Source of the DNA: Bacteroidota bacterium
GTDB taxonomy: Bacteria > Bacteroidota > Bacteroidia > Chitinophagales > Chitinophagaceae
DNA: 64,000 nt
Assembly (NCBI GenBank): GCA_013285905.1
Contig: JABDGU010000007.1
Span: 1 to 64,000, forward strand
Direction: 5' to 3'
Shown here: piece after piece, positions 8,553 through 17,423 of the stretch
Position numbering within the stretch: position 1 is the stretch's first letter
Layout of the letters: every line of letters begins with the position of its first letter
Program-made: the position numbers and the translations under genes
The notes under the pieces: model-generated
The model's database searches: none
Told to the model about the DNA's origin: nothing
Seen by the model: the letters and a program-made list of their open reading frames with translations, nothing else

Positions 8553-9647
8553 TTACCTGCGTCCTCCTCCGGAATGCCCGCCGCCGCCGCTTGAACGGCC
8601 TCCGCCACCACCGGAACGGCTTCCACCACCGCCATAAGAATGATAAGAGCCGCCGGAACGCATTCCGCCGCCGCTATTATAAGAGCGCTGTGCAGTACCA
8701 TTATTACCCGGGCTATTCATTTGCCTTATATTACTACCCACTCTTTGCATAAATCCGCTTCTTTGGGAATTTTGCCCCCCGCGCATCTGCTGGGCTTGCC
8801 CACGACCCGGGTTCACCTGGCCATTTGAGTTTTGGCGAATATTAGCTCCATTATTGTAATTGTTGCCATTGCTATAAGAACGCCCTGTATTGGAAGCAAC
8901 AGGTGATGAATACCCACCTATACGCTGCCCTGCAACTAAACGTTGACTATTACCTGAAACACCGCCCGTGTAAGCTGCCCTGTTACCAAAGGCACGTACA
9001 CCAGACCCGTAATAATTGCCGGTCGCACCCCTTGGCCCGTATGCAAACACACGTCCAGGTGTGCCATAAGCTCCTTCATGATAACCGCCACCGTAATAGC
9101 CACCATAATAACCGCCATAGTAGCCGGCATAAAACGGATAACCATAATAAGAGCCAAAACCAGGGTAGCCATACCAATTATACCAACCGCCATAAGGATT
9201 ACCCCAACCGAAACCTACACTGATGCCCGGGCGATACCAGGGACTCCAGCCCCACATCGGGTCAACCCACATTGGATTGTACCAGTATGGATTATAAAAA
9301 GTGCTGTAATAACCCATATTATAATATGGATTATCAAAACGGTTTATATGAGACGCATAATAATTATCGTCGTCATAATCTATATAATCGTCACCTGTTG
9401 CACCCTGCTGGTTGTCCTGCCCATTATAGACGTCGTCAGACGGGTTTGTTTGCTGCTGGTTATTGTTCTGGTTATTATACCTGCCATTCTCGTTGCCATT
9501 ATAGCCATTATTGGCCTTATTGTAATTGTTCGAGTTGTCCGGCTCGCTTTTTTTATGGGTGTCAGGATAAACGTCGTCCTGGGCATAGGAGGCTATGCCT
9601 GTTGTTGCCATAAAAAGACACATTAATATGAGGCGTTTCATTGTCAT
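8553..9647 (-). CDS. Low-complexity Gly/Tyr/Asn-rich secreted protein
   Basis: This 364-residue secreted protein has a signal peptide ending IASYAQ. After it come an Asn/Gln-rich segment (about residues 36-85), a Tyr/Trp/Pro/Gly-rich core with tandem GGYYGG units near residues 175-190, and a Ser/Gly/Arg-rich tail ([21 protein letters not shown]). No catalytic domain is recognisable. The composition suggests an intrinsically disordered or aggregating surface protein. ATG at 9641 is an alternative start two codons downstream. Similar poorly conserved proteins occur in this phylum without assigned function. It is divergent from proS. Confidence 0.72.
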   Translation of the reverse strand: MTMKRLILMCLFMATTGIASYAQDDVYPDTHKKSEPDNSNNYNKANNGYNGNENGRYNNQNNNQQQTNPSDDVYNGQDNQQGATGDDYIDYDDDNYYASHINRFDNPYYNMGYYSTFYNPYWYNPMWVDPMWGWSPWYRPGISVGFGWGNPYGGWYNWYGYPGFGSYYGYPFYAGYYGGYYGGYYGGGYHEGAYGTPGRVFAYGPRGATGNYYGSGVRAFGNRAAYTGGVSGNSQRLVAGQRIGGYSSPVASNTGRSYSNGNNYNNGANIRQNSNGQVNPGRGQAQQMRGGQNSQRSGFMQRVGSNIRQMNSPGNNGTAQRSYNSGGGMRSGGSYHSYGGGGSRSGGGGGRSSGGGGHSGGGRR

Positions 9648-9684
9648 AATTTTTTAACTCTGAAATATTACTTAGTGAAATTAC

Positions 9685-9692
9685 TACATTTG
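9685..9692 (+). promoter_or_regulatory. -7 element TACATTTG of proS
   Basis: A consensus -7 match that lies inside the longest proS reading frame (GTG 9675). It therefore supports ATG 9741 as the real start, with a leader of about 40 bases. Confidence 0.55.
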
Positions 9693-9740
9693 CCTGATTT
9701 CACCAACAATATAGACAACGAAAAGTGTGCCAAGTTTATT

Positions 9741-11219
9741 ATGTCAAAAATTTTAACAAACAGGGCCGATGATTACGCCCAGTGGTATAATGATATTGTA
9801 CTGAAAAGCGGCCTGGCTGATTATTCTGCAGTAAGAGGTTGCATGGTAATAAAACCTCATGGATATGCCTTGTGGGAAAATATGCGCGATGTGCTGGATA
9901 AGATGTTCAAAGATACCGGGCATCAGAATGCATACTTCCCTTTACTGATACCTAAAAGTTTTTTAAGCAAAGAGGCTGCCCACGTGGAAGGCTTTGCGAA
10001 AGAGTGCGCGGTGGTGACCCACTACCGACTTAAAAACGACCCCAATGGCGGTGGTGTTATTGTTGACCCTGAAGCTAAACTGGAAGAAGAATTAATTATA
10101 AGGCCCACTTCCGAAACTATTATATGGAGTACCTATAAAAACTGGGTGCAATCTTACCGCGACCTGCCTTTGCTCATTAACCAATGGGCGAATGTGATGC
10201 GCTGGGAGATGCGCACCCGCCTGTTTCTCAGGACTGCCGAATTTCTCTGGCAGGAGGGCCATACGGCCCATGCTACGAAGCAAGAAGCTGTGGAAGAAAC
10301 AGAAAGAATGCTGGAAGTGTACGCCACTTTTGCAGAAGAGTATATGGCTATGCCTGTGATACGCGGTGTAAAAACTGCCAACGAGCGTTTTGCGGGTGCA
10401 GAAGACACTTATTGCATAGAGGCCCTGATGCAGGATGGCAAGGCACTACAAGCGGGTACTTCGCATTTCCTGGGGCAGAATTTTGCCAAAGCTTTTGATG
10501 TAAAATTCAGCGATAAAGAAAACAAACTCGATTACGTATGGGCTACATCCTGGGGGGTATCAACCCGCCTGGTTGGGGCTTTGGTAATGGCGCACAGTGA
10601 TGATGAGGGACTGGTATTGCCACCTCGCCTTGCGCCTTTGCAGGTAGTTATTGTGCCTATATATAACAAAGATGAAGAGGCCCGTAAACGCATAAACGAC
10701 AAATTACTTGCCCTTGTAAAAGAACTGAAGGCAAAAGGCATAAGAGTGAAACTGGATGACGATGACAATAACCGCCCGGGCTGGAAGTTTGCAGAATATG
10801 AACTAAAGGGTATGCCGGTTCGTATAGCTCTGGGTGCGCGCGATCTTGAAAATAATGTAGCGGAAGTAGCCCGCAGGGATACTAAAGAAAAAGTGCAGCT
10901 CTCCTTAGACGGTCTTGCCGAAAACATTGAGAAATTGCTTGCAGATATACAAAGCAATATGTATCAGTGCGCCCTCAAATATCGCGATGAGCATATTACC
11001 AAGGTTGACACCTGGGATGAGTTTGTAAAAGTGCTGGAAGAAAAAGGCGGCTTTATTTCTGCCCATTGGGATGGTACGCCCGAAACAGAAGAAAAGATAA
11101 AACAAAGCACTAAAGCAACCATACGCTGCATTCCACTTAACAATGTGCAGGAAGAAGGCAAATGCATCTTAACAGGCAACCCATCTAAAGAAAGGGTTTT
11201 GTTTGCAATAGCATATTAA
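9741..11219 (+). CDS. proS: Proline--tRNA ligase, archaeal/eukaryotic type
   Basis: This class II aminoacyl-tRNA synthetase of 492 residues charges tRNA-Pro. The class II motif 2 region reads RPTSETIIW...[27 protein letters not shown], and motif 3 reads [29 protein letters not shown]. An anticodon-binding domain and the C-terminal extension typical of the short form (ending ERVLFAIAY) follow. The form lacks the bacterial editing insert. The frame extends upstream to GTG 9675, but a -7 box falls in that extension and [18 protein letters not shown] is the usual N-terminus, so ATG 9741 was chosen. Confidence 0.95.
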   Translation: MSKILTNRADDYAQWYNDIVLKSGLADYSAVRGCMVIKPHGYALWENMRDVLDKMFKDTGHQNAYFPLLIPKSFLSKEAAHVEGFAKECAVVTHYRLKNDPNGGGVIVDPEAKLEEELIIRPTSETIIWSTYKNWVQSYRDLPLLINQWANVMRWEMRTRLFLRTAEFLWQEGHTAHATKQEAVEETERMLEVYATFAEEYMAMPVIRGVKTANERFAGAEDTYCIEALMQDGKALQAGTSHFLGQNFAKAFDVKFSDKENKLDYVWATSWGVSTRLVGALVMAHSDDEGLVLPPRLAPLQVVIVPIYNKDEEARKRINDKLLALVKELKAKGIRVKLDDDDNNRPGWKFAEYELKGMPVRIALGARDLENNVAEVARRDTKEKVQLSLDGLAENIEKLLADIQSNMYQCALKYRDEHITKVDTWDEFVKVLEEKGGFISAHWDGTPETEEKIKQSTKATIRCIPLNNVQEEGKCILTGNPSKERVLFAIAY

Positions 11220-11280
11220 TTCTGTTCTTCTATTTCATATTATGGAAGCGGTCTTGTTATTTTGAGATTAAATAATAGTA

Positions 11281-11733
11281 ATGGACGACCCAGACTATCT
11301 TACTGACGAGCGCGATCACTGGGAAAACACTTACCAGCGTATTTTAAACATCGATGATTTTACTTTCGAAAATCTGAAGCAGATGGCTCGTTGGGGATAT
11401 TATCTGTCTTTAGCTGCATTCGCCTTGTTGTTTTTAACCACCCTGGCATCTGCGCTTATCTTGGTCTTAACACCGCATTTTTGGCCCATTCGGTTTTTTG
11501 GTATTATCGGCTTTATTGCTATTTTATTTCTATTTATTGGCATTTTTAGTTACCCGGCTCATGAACTCTACCAATTCTCCACCTTAATGAAATCAGCCTT
11601 AGCCTACCCCCACCAGGGGCGCTTTAATACGGCCATGCAGCATCTTAAAAACATGCTCAGGTATATGGGCATCCTTGCAATTGTTTTTTTGTCGTTTTGT
11701 ATTTTGATATTTGTTGGTTGGCTGGCGCTATAA
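11281..11733 (+). CDS. Integral membrane protein of unknown function (DUF5362-like)
   Basis: This 150-residue inner-membrane protein has an acidic cytosolic N-terminus (MDDPDYLTDERDHWE), two closely spaced transmembrane helices (YYLSLAAFALLFLTTLASALILVL and FFGIIGFIAILFLFIGIFSY), an amphipathic stretch, and a last helix (MGILAIVFLSFCILIFVGWLAL). The middle segment (LYQFSTLMKSALAYPHQGRFNTAMQHLKNMLRYMGI) resembles the DUF5362-type family found in this phylum, though that match is from memory. It stands alone between proS and the acyl-CoA synthetase gene. Confidence 0.65.
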   Translation: MDDPDYLTDERDHWENTYQRILNIDDFTFENLKQMARWGYYLSLAAFALLFLTTLASALILVLTPHFWPIRFFGIIGFIAILFLFIGIFSYPAHELYQFSTLMKSALAYPHQGRFNTAMQHLKNMLRYMGILAIVFLSFCILIFVGWLAL

Positions 11734-11849
11734 TACCGATCGGACATCCAAATTTGGTATTATAGATTTTCCCGCAGAAACTCGCTGAATTTGTGACGAC
11801 CAAAGTTATAAGTGAGTTTCACAGATACTCGCAGACTTTATATATTCAG

Positions 11850-11886
11850 ACATTGAGCAATTGAGCCATTAAGCCATTGAGTCATT
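11850..11886. repeat. Degenerate ATTGAGCC tandem repeat overlapping a gene end
   Basis: About four imperfect 8-9 base units of the form ATTGAGCC/ATTAAGCC run in tandem. The last units encode the C-terminal N-D-S-M-A and stop codon of the reverse-strand acyl-CoA synthetase gene. Confidence 0.6.
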
Positions 11887-13656
11887 ATACATAGCGTCTA
11901 TTTCCTTAGCATACCGCTGCATTATTACTTTTCGTTTCAGTTTCAGGGTAGGCGTTATTTCCCCGCTGTCAATGGTCCATTCATTGGGGAGCAAGGTAAA
12001 CTTCTTCACCTGCTCGGGATGGCTGAAAAGTACATTGTATTTGTCTATGACACTTTGTATGTGTTTTTGTACTTCCGGCAGTTTCAGCAGTTCGCTTTTA
12101 TCTACAGGTATTTTCACATCAGGGTGATCGTCTTTTAAATGCCTTTGCAAATGTATAATGCTTGGCACTATCAAAGCGCTCACAAATTTTTTACCATCCC
12201 CTATCACCATCATCTGCTCGATGAAGGCGCTTTCCTTCATTTTATTTTCTATCACCTGTGGGGCTACGTACTTACCGCCCGAGGTCTTGAAAATTTCTTT
12301 TTTACGGTCAGTAATTTTTAAAAACCGCTCCTCTACCCATGTTCCTATATCGCCGGTATGGAACCACCCGTCTTTCATCACCTCAGCAGTCTGTTGCGGC
12401 TTTTTATAGTAGCCCATCATGATGTTGCCACCTTTACACAGTATTTCTCCATCATCTGCTATCTTTACCTGCACATTGTCTATAAGAGGCCCCACGGTGC
12501 CAACACGGCGGTTCTCTTTTTCATAACGGTTCACAGATATTACGGGGGATGTCTCTGTTAAACCATAACCCTCCATGATGATAAGATTAGCAGAAGTGAA
12601 AATCCTTATCAGGCGCTCCTGGCATGCAGCAGAGCCAACTACTATGGCTTTTACATTACCACCCAGGGCCTCCCGCCATTTATTAAAAATTATCTTGTTG
12701 GCGAGGGCCAGTTGCATCCTGTAAAAGAGGCTGCCTTCATCTACATTATCATACTTCATGCCCAAGTTCAAAGCCCAGAAAAATAATAATTTCTTTATGC
12801 CTTTCAGTTCCAGCCCTGCACCTACTATGCGCTCATATACTTTCTCAAGCAGGCGCGGCACGGTAGTAAACACCATAGGTTTCACTTCTTTCAGGTTCTG
12901 TCCTATGGTGTCCATGCTTTCGGCATAATAAATTGCCACCCCCGCATTAATATAGATATAAGAAACGGTGCGTTCAAAAATATGGTTCAATGGCAAAAAG
13001 CTAAGGGCCCGCTCGCAATTATGTGCAAATGTAAATGCAGGCATTGAGTCGTGTATATTGCTTACAATATTATGATGGCTCAACATCACACCCTTAGGGT
13101 CGCCGGTGGTGCCGGAAGTATAGATAATGGTAGCCAAGGTTTCGGCTTTTATCTGCGAGACAATATTCGTGTCAGCCTGGCGGCCGCCATCAATCAGTTC
13201 TTTCCAGTTATTTACGGCTTCTATTTTATCAAAGGAATAAACATATTTTAAACTAGGCACCTGGGCCGCGATCTCCCTGAAGCGCTCATACAGTTCGGCG
13301 TTAGCGAGGAACAATATCCTTACGCCCGTATCATTTAAGATGAAAGCAAGTTCTGCAACACTAATGGTTGGATATATGGGTGTTAATACGGCCCCAGTCA
13401 GTTGCACTGCCAGGTCCGTAATGATCCATTCCGGCCTGTTGGGAGAAATAATGGCAATTTTCTCCTGCTGTTCAGGCTCCAGTTTACTATTTGCAATACC
13501 CAATTGCAGTATGCCCCCTGCCAGCATTTGTGCAGTATTCCACACTTCCATATTACTATAAGTGCGCCACTGCCCGCTTTCCTTAGCTGCCAGCATCACA
13601 GCATCGGGCTCGTCTTTAAAGCGTTTCTCGACAATATCAAAAAGCCGTTCTATCAA
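11869..13656 (-). CDS. Long-chain acyl-CoA synthetase (AMP-dependent synthetase/ligase)
   Basis: This is an ANL-superfamily ligase of 595 residues that activates long-chain fatty acids to acyl-CoA via an acyl-adenylate, peripheral to the inner membrane. The P-loop-like motif IIYTSGTTGDPKGVMLSH is near residues 175-195. GYGLTETSP and GWFHTGDIG are the adenylate-binding and hinge motifs, followed by the C-terminal lysine-bearing domain. The start codon is TTG at 13656, and an in-frame TAG lies three codons upstream, so no longer form is possible. The gene's end runs into a tandem repeat. The class fits the FadD15/FAA1 type. The exact substrate range is unknown. Confidence 0.9.
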   Translation of the reverse strand: MIERLFDIVEKRFKDEPDAVMLAAKESGQWRTYSNMEVWNTAQMLAGGILQLGIANSKLEPEQQEKIAIISPNRPEWIITDLAVQLTGAVLTPIYPTISVAELAFILNDTGVRILFLANAELYERFREIAAQVPSLKYVYSFDKIEAVNNWKELIDGGRQADTNIVSQIKAETLATIIYTSGTTGDPKGVMLSHHNIVSNIHDSMPAFTFAHNCERALSFLPLNHIFERTVSYIYINAGVAIYYAESMDTIGQNLKEVKPMVFTTVPRLLEKVYERIVGAGLELKGIKKLLFFWALNLGMKYDNVDEGSLFYRMQLALANKIIFNKWREALGGNVKAIVVGSAACQERLIRIFTSANLIIMEGYGLTETSPVISVNRYEKENRRVGTVGPLIDNVQVKIADDGEILCKGGNIMMGYYKKPQQTAEVMKDGWFHTGDIGTWVEERFLKITDRKKEIFKTSGGKYVAPQVIENKMKESAFIEQMMVIGDGKKFVSALIVPSIIHLQRHLKDDHPDVKIPVDKSELLKLPEVQKHIQSVIDKYNVLFSHPEQVKKFTLLPNEWTIDSGEITPTLKLKRKVIMQRYAKEIDAMYNDSMA

Positions 13657-13859
13657 GCGTTTCTATTTAGATAAGACCTTAAATTTAGTAAAAAATAAAT
13701 TGTCTGTATCCATTGCTTTCCAAGATAGTAAACCGGTAAATAAGACGGCTTATTTGAAATTTAGCATATTATGTTTTATAATGGCATTACTTTTGAATGT
13801 AATTGTTTGTGAAGGAGCTATTTGTGTTTTAGGTTTATTTATGCATTTTACCTTGTTAT

Positions 13860-14505
13860 ATGAATTTATCAGTACGTCAATTAATTCCTATCCCCCTAAA
13901 GGAAAAAATACTTGCCAAGAAATCCGGCATCTGGAACGAAACCCTAACCTTTAATAAAGGTGAGCACATTTTTTGTACGAGCACCCTCGGGAACCGGCAA
14001 AACCACCCTGGTACATATATTATACCATCTTCGCAAAGACCATGAAGGCTCTGTGCAATGGGGGGATATTAATATGTCTGCAATAGGCCCGGAAGAACTG
14101 GCAGCATTGAGATCAAACAATATCAGCATTATTTTCCAGGATATGCGATTGTTCCCGGAACTGACAGCATGGGAAAACCTTGACATAAAACGCAGGCTTA
14201 GTAATACAGTGAGCCCGGAGCAGGTAGAAGAATGGATGACAAGGCTGGGCATACAAGACAAAAAGAATTCTTTAGGGCGCACCCTTTCTTACGGCGAGCA
14301 ACAACGTGTTGCCATTATCCGTGCCTTATTGCAGCCCTTTGACTGGTTGCTGATGGATGAACCCTTCAGCCACCTTGACCACTCCAATACTGACAAAGCG
14401 AGAAAACTGATAGAAGAAATAGTTGCGCAGCACGGTGCAGGCATGATATTGGCCGACCTGGACGAGAATGAATATTTCAAATACACTAAAACCATTGTAC
14501 TGTGA
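13860..14505 (+). CDS. ABC transporter ATPase, interrupted by a +1 frameshift in a T6 run
   Basis: This would be a 214-residue LolD/FtsE-like ATP-binding subunit. The first frame gives MNLSVRQLIPIPLKEKIL to KGEHIF; the next frame resumes VRAPSGTGKTTLVHILYHL (Walker A). The signature LSYGEQQRVAI, Walker B WLLMDEPFSHLD and the D-loop follow, all intact. The break is at 13969-13974, where six Ts stand where five would keep the frame (HIF-VRAPSG). Either the gene is disrupted, or the base is a sequencing error, or expression is slippage-dependent. It overlaps the downstream permease gene by four bases, so the two are translationally coupled. Confidence 0.8.
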
Positions 14506-15707
14506 GCGCTAAGACACAAATAGAGATGTTAAGAAAACTGCTTATTGGCAACAAAAGCAGGTCGCGCTTATGGGGGGCATTGTTTGCTTTGTTTATGGGT
14601 ACTACCATGCTCTTGCTTACAGTGATGATATGGTGGAATTTTAATGAATTGCTTTATGGCAAAAGCCAGTATGATACACTTGGCAGCACTTTTTTGGTAA
14701 TAGGCAAAAGGATAACACAGGAAAATGTTAGCGCATCACATACTTTCAGCCAGCAGGATATTGACTCCCTAAAACAGGTACCCGAAGTACAGGACCTTGG
14801 CATACTGACCTCTAACCACTTTCCGGCCTATGCAAGGCTTGGAGGCAAACTGGCCTTTAACACAGACATATTTATGGAGGCTGCTCCTGACCGTTTCCTT
14901 GATAATATGCCATCTGAATGGAAATGGGAACCGGGAAGCAATGACCTGCCTATTATATTGTCCTCGCAGTTCTTAGATCTTTACAATTATCTTTTTGCGC
15001 CGGGCCAGGGTTTGCCTCAATTATCAGAGTCTTCCATAAAGGCTATAGCAGTAAATATTGAAGTTGGCACCGGGCCGGGCATGCTGCGATATACAGCACA
15101 CGTAGTCGGCTTTTCAGACCGTATCAGTTCGGTATTGGCGCCTGCATCATTTATAGAGTACAACAACAAAATATTCGGCAAGCCAGGGGACGTAGAAGCC
15201 TCCCGCCTGATACTGAAAGCAAAAGACCCTTCCAATACCAAATTTGCAAGCTATATAGAAAGCCACGGCTATACGACCAATTCACAAAACATGCGCTGGA
15301 GCAAAATAAGGTCGATAGTAGAGGTGGTGACCACCGCCACGGGTTTTCTTTCCATTGTACTGATGGGTATAGGGGCCCTGGTGTTTATCCTGTTTATAGA
15401 ATTGACCATAGCAAAGGCACAGCATTCCTTAACACTTTTGCTGGAGTTGGGCTATAGCCCTAAATACCTTGGCAAATTCATGATGAGCCGTTTTATGCCG
15501 CTTGTGTTGATTACTATTGTCATATCCATGTGTATTGCTATTGCGTCGCAACTTGTGGCGTCTGTAATGGTAAAACAATTATTGCTTACGCTTCCGGTAT
15601 TCCCGGGCTGGCCCGTATGGCTTGCTTTGATCATAAGCAGCAGCATATTATTTACATTGGTCGGCCGGGCAATTATGAAGGCTGTAAAGAATGATGTGTT
15701 AAGCTGA
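14502..15707 (+). CDS. FtsX-like ABC transporter permease
   Basis: This 401-residue permease has the MacB/FtsX layout. It has an N-terminal transmembrane helix (LWGALFALFMGTTMLLLTVMIWW), a large periplasmic domain of about 230 residues, and three C-terminal helices (IVLMGIGALVFILFIELTIA, FMPLVLITIVISMCIAIASQLV, WLALIISSSILFTLVGRAIM). GTG 14502 overlaps the stop of the ATPase; ATG 14526 is an alternative start. Together with that ATPase it would form an exporter or mechanotransmission ABC system. The substrate is unknown. If the ATPase is really broken, this permease lacks its partner. Confidence 0.82.
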   Translation: MSAKTQIEMLRKLLIGNKSRSRLWGALFALFMGTTMLLLTVMIWWNFNELLYGKSQYDTLGSTFLVIGKRITQENVSASHTFSQQDIDSLKQVPEVQDLGILTSNHFPAYARLGGKLAFNTDIFMEAAPDRFLDNMPSEWKWEPGSNDLPIILSSQFLDLYNYLFAPGQGLPQLSESSIKAIAVNIEVGTGPGMLRYTAHVVGFSDRISSVLAPASFIEYNNKIFGKPGDVEASRLILKAKDPSNTKFASYIESHGYTTNSQNMRWSKIRSIVEVVTTATGFLSIVLMGIGALVFILFIELTIAKAQHSLTLLLELGYSPKYLGKFMMSRFMPLVLITIVISMCIAIASQLVASVMVKQLLLTLPVFPGWPVWLALIISSSILFTLVGRAIMKAVKNDVLS

Positions 15708-15709
15708 TC

Positions 15710-15741
15710 ATTTTCTTAAAATTTGCTATTTTTAAGAAAAT
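15710..15741 (+). terminator. A/T-rich perfect hairpin between the permease and a small ORF
   Basis: ATTTTCTTAAAA pairs with TTTTAAGAAAAT (12 bases, loop of 8). It starts three bases after the permease stop and ends ten bases before the next ATG. It is probably a weak terminator or leader structure; no T-tract follows outside the stem. Confidence 0.5.
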
Positions 15742-15750
15742 AAGACCATC

Positions 15751-16128
15751 ATGGCGACCGCTAAAAAGAAGAGTGAAATACCTGCAGAACAGTTATCTCA
15801 GTATAATAAACTCATAGCAAGTATTCCTGAAATAGAACGTAAGGGAGATACTGTGCCCTATACTTCGCTGAACGGCAATATGTTCAGCTACCTATATAAT
15901 GACGGCACAATGGGCCTGCGCCTGGCGGAGAAAGACAGGGAAGATTTTCTTAAAAAACATAAAGCCACATTAATGCAGGCTTACGGCGTGGTGCAGAAAG
16001 AATATGTAGCAGTGCCTGAAAAAGTATTGGCCGATGCCAAGGAAATGAAAAAATACCTGAAGCTTAGTTTTGAATATGTAAAGACCTTGAAGCCTAAGGC
16101 GACAAAGAAAGCCGGTAAAAAGAAATAA
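15751..16128 (+). CDS. TfoX/Sxy N-terminal-domain-like small protein
   Basis: This is a 125-residue cytoplasmic protein. The central segment (YTSLNGNMFSYLYNDGTMGLRLAEKDREDFLKKH) resembles the TfoX N-terminal fold, in which a surface-exposed glycine/hydrophobic loop is followed by a small sheet. The segment FEYVKTLKPK is also family-like. The N-terminus (MATAKKKSE) and C-terminus (KATKKAGKKK) are lysine-rich tails. Family members include competence regulators, but most short homologues have no known role. It is the first gene after an A/T-rich hairpin. Confidence 0.6.
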   Translation: MATAKKKSEIPAEQLSQYNKLIASIPEIERKGDTVPYTSLNGNMFSYLYNDGTMGLRLAEKDREDFLKKHKATLMQAYGVVQKEYVAVPEKVLADAKEMKKYLKLSFEYVKTLKPKATKKAGKKK

Positions 16129-16135
16129 AAAAACG

Positions 16136-16843
16136 ATGCAAAAACGTCCCTACTTCAAACTTTACATTTTTGTATTGTTTTTGATATTAAGCAATACTTG
16201 CAGCGCAACCATTACCGAATATCATCTAAATGCACACTTTAGCAAAACAGATCATAACACAACTCTATCTACCCAATTATATTTTTTTGAAGACAGCTCC
16301 TTTGCAATGCAAATAATTGCGATGGTCGCTGATGTGGGTTGGTCCTTGGAACTCGCAAAAGGAAAGTACATGTTTAGAAATGACACAATAATCCTGGTTG
16401 ATGGTTGCTCTAATGCATATTTCTATTTGAAAAGAAAAAACGACTCGCTACAGGTTTTGAAATCATTCCGCTATATGCAGAAAATGTATTTTACAAACCG
16501 CCGGTATACGGAAAGTATCGTTCCAGAAATCTCTAAAAATCAAAAATGCTGCGACCCGCATCAATGCGACATTACATACACGATATCGCCCACAGGAATC
16601 TACAGCAGTAGTAAGGATCATCGAGGTTCATATTGGTTCCATTTTCGGTCAAATAAATTTGAGTTCTATTTTGGTGACTTGCTCTTTTTATCGGGCACAT
16701 GGGATTCAGAAGATGATCATTTAATTCACTTACACGATAGCAATATTAAAGTAGATTTTACAATAAAAGTCAACAACAAAAATGAAATTTTTTTAGTAAA
16801 TTTTTTGGGGGTTAATCATTGCAAATACTATCCTGTCAAATAA
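16136..16843 (+). CDS. Secreted hypothetical protein
   Basis: This 235-residue protein has a signal peptide (LYIFVLFLILSNTCSA). The mature part is beta-rich and has six cysteines, including a CCDPHQCD cluster near residue 140. It was not recognised as any family. It starts seven bases after the preceding small gene and may share its transcript. Base composition is more A/T-rich than its neighbours. Confidence 0.65.
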   Translation: MQKRPYFKLYIFVLFLILSNTCSATITEYHLNAHFSKTDHNTTLSTQLYFFEDSSFAMQIIAMVADVGWSLELAKGKYMFRNDTIILVDGCSNAYFYLKRKNDSLQVLKSFRYMQKMYFTNRRYTESIVPEISKNQKCCDPHQCDITYTISPTGIYSSSKDHRGSYWFHFRSNKFEFYFGDLLFLSGTWDSEDDHLIHLHDSNIKVDFTIKVNNKNEIFLVNFLGVNHCKYYPVK

Positions 16844-16864
16844 CAATACACAAATCATCAATCC

Positions 16865-17377
16865 ATGCAAAAACCACAAGCATCCGAACATAATCCTTAT
16901 TTTTCGCGCTATATAGACCTGGTGCCTGCTGGTAATTACGCCGAGTTGCTACAGCAAAACACAGACAAAGCAATAAAGAGTTTCAAAAGTATTGCGCCTG
17001 AAAAACACAATTATGCTTATGCCAAGGGCAAATGGACTGTGAAAGAAATGCTGATGCATATGATAGACACTGAAAGGGTGATGGCTTACCGTGCCCTCGT
17101 TGCTGCAAGAGGCGATAGCAAAACACAATTATATGGCATGGATGAAAACGCTTATGCCCAAAATGTAAATGTTACAAACAGGACAATGGATGACCTGCTG
17201 GAGGAATTTAGTGCCGTAAGAACCGCCACGAAAAAATTGTTTGAAAACCTGGACGAAGAACAGAGTAAACGTACATCTCATATTGTAAACCACCACACAA
17301 CTGCCAGGGCACTCGGCTACCTGATAATAGGGCATGTTGAGCACCATATCAATATACTGAACGAACGGTATCTATAG
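16865..17377 (+). CDS. DinB family protein
   Basis: This 170-residue protein has the DinB/YfiT four-helix metal-binding fold. The three histidine ligands are visible: H65 in EMLMHMIDTER, and H157 and H161 in GHVEHHINIL. Family members include bacillithiol or mycothiol S-transferases and many uncharacterised stress-induced proteins. It is likely cytoplasmic. In this phylum such genes commonly stand alone, as here, so the thiol substrate cannot be assigned. Confidence 0.88.
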   Translation: MQKPQASEHNPYFSRYIDLVPAGNYAELLQQNTDKAIKSFKSIAPEKHNYAYAKGKWTVKEMLMHMIDTERVMAYRALVAARGDSKTQLYGMDENAYAQNVNVTNRTMDDLLEEFSAVRTATKKLFENLDEEQSKRTSHIVNHHTTARALGYLIIGHVEHHINILNERYL

Positions 17378-17423
17378 GGGCTTGTCTTCTGGCTTATGAA
17401 TAAGCCCAGACAATCTTTTCTGT

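Noticed and set aside
9078-9626. Forward-strand 182-residue frame rich in Ile/Val
   Set aside because: Antisense to the Gly/Tyr/Asn-rich secreted protein; the apparent membrane-like sequence results from complementing AAT/TAT codons.
13889-13910. CCCCCTAAAG in the ABC ATPase start, resembling the in-frame C-rich palindrome
   Set aside because: There is no G-rich second arm, and the peptide PIPLKEK fits the protein family, so it is probably chance similarity.
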